This document shows, piece by piece, positions 35,485-38,934 of a DNA stretch of 38,934 bases; position 1 is the stretch's first letter; each line of letters starts with the position of its first letter. The notes under the pieces are model-generated. The model saw only the letters and a program-made list of their open reading frames with translations, did not search any database and was not told the DNA's origin. A program made the translations under genes and the position numbers. Source of the stretch: a virus. The stretch is taken from IMG/VR virus record IMGVR_UViG_3300037852_000168, positions 1 through 38,934 of that record; one strand, given 5' to 3'.

Positions 35485-36976
35485 CTTCCATTTTTGATGC
35501 CTCTGTGTCAAACTTTTCTATTTCTTTAACAACCTGTGGCAATAATCCCTGTGAAGTCAATCGGATAACATTCAAATAATGACTCCTTAACACAGAGCTG
35601 TGCATCATGCGATTCATTATTTGAATTGTTTTTCCTATTGCTAATGCTCCAGGAACAGCCAATGCTGCTGAAGGAAGCGAAGAAGCTAAGACAGGAGATG
35701 CTGCATAAAAAAGATTTTTTGCCATTTGACTTTGAAGCGGTTTTGCATGTTTCTCGACCAAGTCAGAAATTAAACGACTTCTTTGTGTGATTCCCCATGC
35801 TTGATTTGCTAACTGATAGTCTCTTAACCAGTGTGGATTAACATTATTTCCATAATGTTGAAATGATTCTAACAAGGCATCATCAACCTGATCTAGGTAT
35901 CTTCTAGCGCCAGCACGATCAGCAATAGGGTTTAATTGAAATCCACCCAAATTTCTGCGAGCTTCATTAATATCTCTTCTCAACTGCATAGCTACATGCG
36001 CATCTATGGTGCCGTTCTGTATTTGCGCCTCTATCCTTGCTATTTCATCCATGGCCGGCCCTTTTGCCGGAGTTCTACCAGTTGTAAACCAATTAGAGCG
36101 TCTTATATTAGCAAGCGCATGTTCTGTAGGCTGAGCGGAAAATCTCATCCCTTGAGGAATCATGTTCTCGGCATCCCTAAGAGCTTCTCCTGCCGCCCCT
36201 CGTGCATTTCCTAGATTAGCCAAGGAGGCGAGTGCCATAAATCCTAATTTTCCTAATTCCTGATTACGTTCACTAGCACCCGATTTCTTTAAAACTTGTT
36301 TTGTTATCTGTCCTCCCACGGGAAGGGCTAGTTTAGATAAAAATGCTAATCCAGGAGTGGAAAACATTGAACCAATGTCGCTAACCGTTTCTTGAAGAAT
36401 CTTAGAAGTCTCACCTTTAGGCTCTAGATATTTACCCGTCTTTGATTTCGTAAATTCGCGTAAATCTCCTGCACCTGGAAACCGAGCTCCTATTTCATAG
36501 GGTGTTTTTCCTCCCAATTCTTCCATGGGTTCAAATAATTCAGGTGTCAAAAGGTTTAGAAAAGAGCCGATTCCCCCGAAAAAACCTTCTGCCGCCCTTG
36601 CCCCATAAGATAAAACATTTCTTTTAGCGCTTTCGAATGGAGTTTCTTTTTCATAGGCTTCGGCATCAGCAATATCCTGTGCAATCTCTTCATCATTTTG
36701 TACATTTTCTTCAGGTAATTTTATGGATTCAGGATTATTTTCCTCTACAGGAGCTGCAAGATTATTTGTACCTAAAGTGTTTACAGGGATATTATCCTCT
36801 TCAGGAGCTACAATATTGTTTTTCTCTACAGGGAATACAGGCTGTTTTTTCTCTATAGAATTCACGGGGGATGATGATTGCTTTGTTTTTTGCTCTTTGA
36901 TAGCTTTAAAGATTTGAGGAACTTCTTCAGGTTCCTCATCTGTGTTTTGTCGGGAATATTGAAAAATGGATGTCAT
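35456..36976 (-). CDS. Ejection protein 3 (P22 gp16-like position), 506 aa
   Basis: The 506-residue protein has a Pro/Glu/Asn-rich disordered N-terminus (about 1-100, with repeated VEKNNIVAPEE / VEENNPE units encoded by imperfect DNA repeats), then an Ala/Gly-rich amphipathic middle with ALSY-type helices (RAAEGFFGGIGSFLNLLTP, LAFLSKLALP) and a long helical C-terminal half with basic ends. The third gene in the ejection set, overlapping the second by ATGA, it probably enters the host with the DNA. No lytic transglycosylase motif is visible. Confidence 0.7.
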   Translation of the reverse strand: MTSIFQYSRQNTDEEPEEVPQIFKAIKEQKTKQSSSPVNSIEKKQPVFPVEKNNIVAPEEDNIPVNTLGTNNLAAPVEENNPESIKLPEENVQNDEEIAQDIADAEAYEKETPFESAKRNVLSYGARAAEGFFGGIGSFLNLLTPELFEPMEELGGKTPYEIGARFPGAGDLREFTKSKTGKYLEPKGETSKILQETVSDIGSMFSTPGLAFLSKLALPVGGQITKQVLKKSGASERNQELGKLGFMALASLANLGNARGAAGEALRDAENMIPQGMRFSAQPTEHALANIRRSNWFTTGRTPAKGPAMDEIARIEAQIQNGTIDAHVAMQLRRDINEARRNLGGFQLNPIADRAGARRYLDQVDDALLESFQHYGNNVNPHWLRDYQLANQAWGITQRSRLISDLVEKHAKPLQSQMAKNLFYAASPVLASSLPSAALAVPGALAIGKTIQIMNRMMHSSVLRSHYLNVIRLTSQGLLPQVVKEIEKFDTEASKMEAKKANSRRD

Positions 36977-38310
36977 TGAGTTCCTCGTTGATATGTTGAA
37001 TCTAAAGGAATTTTGAACCCTAGTCTTTTTGCTTCCTCAAAGGCTTTTTTCTCATTATCATTGTTCTTTATCATCAATACCCTTGCTGCACGTACTGTCA
37101 AAGGCGTATCCTTGGGAACATTTTTTGCAACTATCTCTCTCGTGAGGGTTTCATTATCCATTTCATCTTCGGTTCTTTTTCTGATATCATACGCCATTTC
37201 GTCTTGCCTTTTCTCGGCGTAAGGTCCCATAAGTTTGTTGGCGCGTGCGTTTAAGTCGCCTCTTTCATATCCATGTTTTTCAAAATCTTCGGCGGCAAGC
37301 TGCTCGACATACTTAGCTCGCTGAACCTTCATATCTTCAATGAATTCTTCCAAATCTAACACAGTTTGGTTTGCTAAAGCGGATCGTCCTATAGCAGGTT
37401 GAGCCTGTGTCAACTGCTGTTCGATAAACTGGTTTGGACGTGCTCCAGCACCGCCTAGCTCTGCAAGGCTCTCTACAAATCTGTTCTTTGATATGTTTTT
37501 AAATCTTGCAGATTCTGGATTCCTGTATATCTCTAGATTAAGCTTGTCAGCCATAAATTGCGGAAAGCCTTCCACGTTTCCTGTAGCAATATCTCGTCTT
37601 TGCTGATCTAAAAGACCCTTTTTTATAGGATGTGTTTGTAGGATTGTTTCAGCCTCTTGCACTACCGGATAGGAACGTTTCGTATGAAATTCTCTTTCTC
37701 CCTTAAATTGCTCGACATTCTGAATCCCTTGTTGTCTACGATTTTCAATATAAGGATTAGAGAATACGGAAGGGACTTTTTCTAAATCCATCTGAAGACG
37801 CAATTCATCGGCGTTTGCTTTGGGATTATTTTTAAGTATTTCCGCAATTTTATTTGCCACTGCTGGAGGGGTTGGCTGAGCAGTTACGCCACCTTCCGCT
37901 TTTGGATGATATGCCTTTTGCAAAGCTGCTACTTCTTGAGGCGTAAAGCGTGACCATTCCTCATCAGACAACTGCTCGCCTTTGTGAAGCTTACCAATCG
38001 CTTTTCCCTTGATCTTTTGAAGGCCTTCCTGTTTCTTAACCTCCTTCTCTTGCTTTTCCTCCTGCTCTATCTGCATACGCTGTTGAAGGATCTCCTGACC
38101 TTTCTCACCATAAGGACTAAGAGCCGCACGAATCGCTTCCAGTTTCTTGGATTGCGGAGCACCTTCAAGGGCTTTATCTTGTAGCACACTGTCCAGACTG
38201 CGATTGGCAAAGTACGTATTGAGACCATTGCCAATGCCTTGACCTAGGCTCATTCCAAGCGATTCGGATAGCTTTGATCTAGGATCTTCTGTCCTGATTA
38301 CTTGAACCAT
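36973..38310 (-). CDS. Ejection protein 2 (P22 gp20-like position), 445 aa
   Basis: The 445-residue protein is highly charged and helical: QQRMQIEQEEKQEKEVKKQEGLQ at about 75-100, then NRFVESLAELGGAGARPNQFIEQQL near the middle (the GAGARPNQ segment is typical of internal virion proteins), ending in a basic tail. It starts 4 bp after ejection protein 1 with GGGGG upstream and overlaps ejection protein 3 by 4 bp. The three-gene set mirrors P22 7-20-16 in order and size (229, 471, 609 residues there). Confidence 0.75.
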   Translation of the reverse strand: MVQVIRTEDPRSKLSESLGMSLGQGIGNGLNTYFANRSLDSVLQDKALEGAPQSKKLEAIRAALSPYGEKGQEILQQRMQIEQEEKQEKEVKKQEGLQKIKGKAIGKLHKGEQLSDEEWSRFTPQEVAALQKAYHPKAEGGVTAQPTPPAVANKIAEILKNNPKANADELRLQMDLEKVPSVFSNPYIENRRQQGIQNVEQFKGEREFHTKRSYPVVQEAETILQTHPIKKGLLDQQRRDIATGNVEGFPQFMADKLNLEIYRNPESARFKNISKNRFVESLAELGGAGARPNQFIEQQLTQAQPAIGRSALANQTVLDLEEFIEDMKVQRAKYVEQLAAEDFEKHGYERGDLNARANKLMGPYAEKRQDEMAYDIRKRTEDEMDNETLTREIVAKNVPKDTPLTVRAARVLMIKNNDNEKKAFEEAKRLGFKIPLDSTYQRGTQ

Positions 38311-38313
38311 GGA

Positions 38314-38934
38314 TTAACCCCCTACCCTGAATGAGGCACCGCCGCCTTGTTGTGGAAAAGGACTAATACCACCCGAAGGTTTTTTATACAGGCTACTTAT
38401 TCCTCCAGCAGTCATATCGCCAATAGCTCCGCCAATCGGTCCAGCGGCGGCGTTTCCAATACCTTGAAGGAAAGGACCTAAGAAGCCTGCGCTTCCCGGC
38501 TGTTGCTGATAGGCGAATTGCTGGTGATTGAGGCCTGTTTGAGCTAGCTGATTGTATTGATTTGTTTGTGCTCCAGCTGCTTGACTTTGTAATGCGGAGA
38601 ACAGCTGAGCCAGTTGAGATTGTAAACTTGCTCCTGCTCCTGATAATGCCTGTCCAAAACCACTGGAAGAAAGTGCCCCTGCACCAGCAAATCTTTCAGC
38701 AATTTGTGGAAGTGTTTGCTCGTTAAATTGTTGCATGTAAGGTGCTGCAAAGTTCTGATATGCGTCACTACCAGGCTGAAGGAGATTATTGTAATGTTGC
38801 TGTGCTAGATCATATCCTCCTCCTTGCTGCTGCATGCCCATAGCTTGCTGTAGAAGTTGATTGTGAAGTGCTGTTTGCTCGGGTGTGCCTGTAGGAATTT
38901 GTTTTAGCTTGTCGGGAGAGCCCAAAAAGAATTT
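38314..38934 (-). CDS. Ejection protein 1 (P22 gp7 / T7 gp14-like), main part
   Basis: This is the remainder of the gene starting at 178. The protein is Gln/Gly/Ala-rich with LLQQAMGMQQQGGGYDLAQQHYN, a hydrophobic GFLGPFLQGIGNAAAGPIGGAIGDM segment (about 160-190) suited to membrane insertion, and a Gly-rich end. Joined length is 223 residues (P22 gp7 is 229). It would form part of the channel that carries DNA across the host envelope. The 5' end is missing here only because the contig was cut open. Confidence 0.78.
   Translation of the reverse strand, partial: KFFLGSPDKLKQIPTGTPEQTALHNQLLQQAMGMQQQGGGYDLAQQHYNNLLQPGSDAYQNFAAPYMQQFNEQTLPQIAERFAGAGALSSSGFGQALSGAGASLQSQLAQLFSALQSQAAGAQTNQYNQLAQTGLNHQQFAYQQQPGSAGFLGPFLQGIGNAAAGPIGGAIGDMTAGGISSLYKKPSGGISPFPQQGGGASFRVGG
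38808..38934. repeat. Terminal direct repeat, right copy
   Basis: This copy is identical to 1-127 and should be removed when the circle is closed. It lies inside the first ejection-protein gene, where an authentic terminal repeat would be unlikely. Confidence 0.95.

Noticed and set aside
35456-38310. Lytic transglycosylase domain in an ejection protein
   Set aside because: I looked for a catalytic Glu with the usual ES-xxN and AYN-type motifs in both large ejection proteins and found none.

Overview
The window is a complete circular contig of a tailed double-stranded DNA phage (Caudoviricetes), most like short-tailed podoviruses. The first 127 bases are repeated exactly as the last 127, so the unit genome is 38,807 bp and one gene (the first ejection protein) is cut by the arbitrary ends. 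A terminally redundant, circularly permuted (headful, P22-like) molecule is an inference. The recognisable core is a large terminase, a 671-residue portal, scaffold, an N4-gp56-type major capsid protein, a gp4/gp11-type adaptor, an 842-residue nozzle protein and three ejection proteins whose sizes (223, 445, 506) echo P22 gp7, gp20 and gp16. No DNA or RNA polymerase, integrase, tRNA or recognisable endolysin is seen. The host cannot be fixed from the sequence; strong sigma70-type promoters suggest an ordinary bacterial host polymerase.

Layout. Positions 1-8887 (minus strand): scaffold, capsid, a decoration-like protein, adaptor, fibre tip, nozzle and ejection proteins; the last three genes lie at 38934-35456 across the contig ends. 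Positions 9014-9870: two plus-strand genes. Positions 9876-14667: a tightly packed minus-strand accessory block of about 18 small genes, many with paired cysteines that look like zinc ribbons, and three DUF551-like paralogues. Positions 14708-21317 (minus): portal, small genes, TerL, a TerS candidate and a miniature GroES, led by a strong promoter at 21340-21368. Positions 21513-23588 (plus): an early-type operon with a structured leader.

Positions 26779-23593 (minus): repressor, a small wHTH-like protein, replication initiator, DnaC-like loader and RusA resolvase. Positions 26985-29443 (plus): early operon with an XRE regulator, ERF annealing protein and YqaJ exonuclease. This is a lambda-like arrangement: divergent regulator and recombination operons, and iterons inside the initiator gene. 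Positions 34805-29509 (minus): a second fibre locus with repeat-rich fibres and a poly-glycine tip-like protein. Positions 34956-35484 (plus): a small operon with an HTH protein and two small membrane proteins, the best (weak) lysis candidates.

Regulation. Six promoters share a TTGACT -35 box. The promoters at 26906 and 34894 also share a near-identical 16-bp site (ATGTWACAGTRTGGTA), suggesting one regulator controls both. Three plus-strand promoter-like plus intrinsic-terminator units lie where there is no plus-strand gene (13995-14101, 25856-25962, 26287-26416). Two of them share a 17-bp element and lie just upstream of the replication genes on the opposite strand, like lambda OOP RNA. These candidate small RNAs, the iteron origin, the mini co-chaperonin and the zinc-ribbon block are the most interesting things here.
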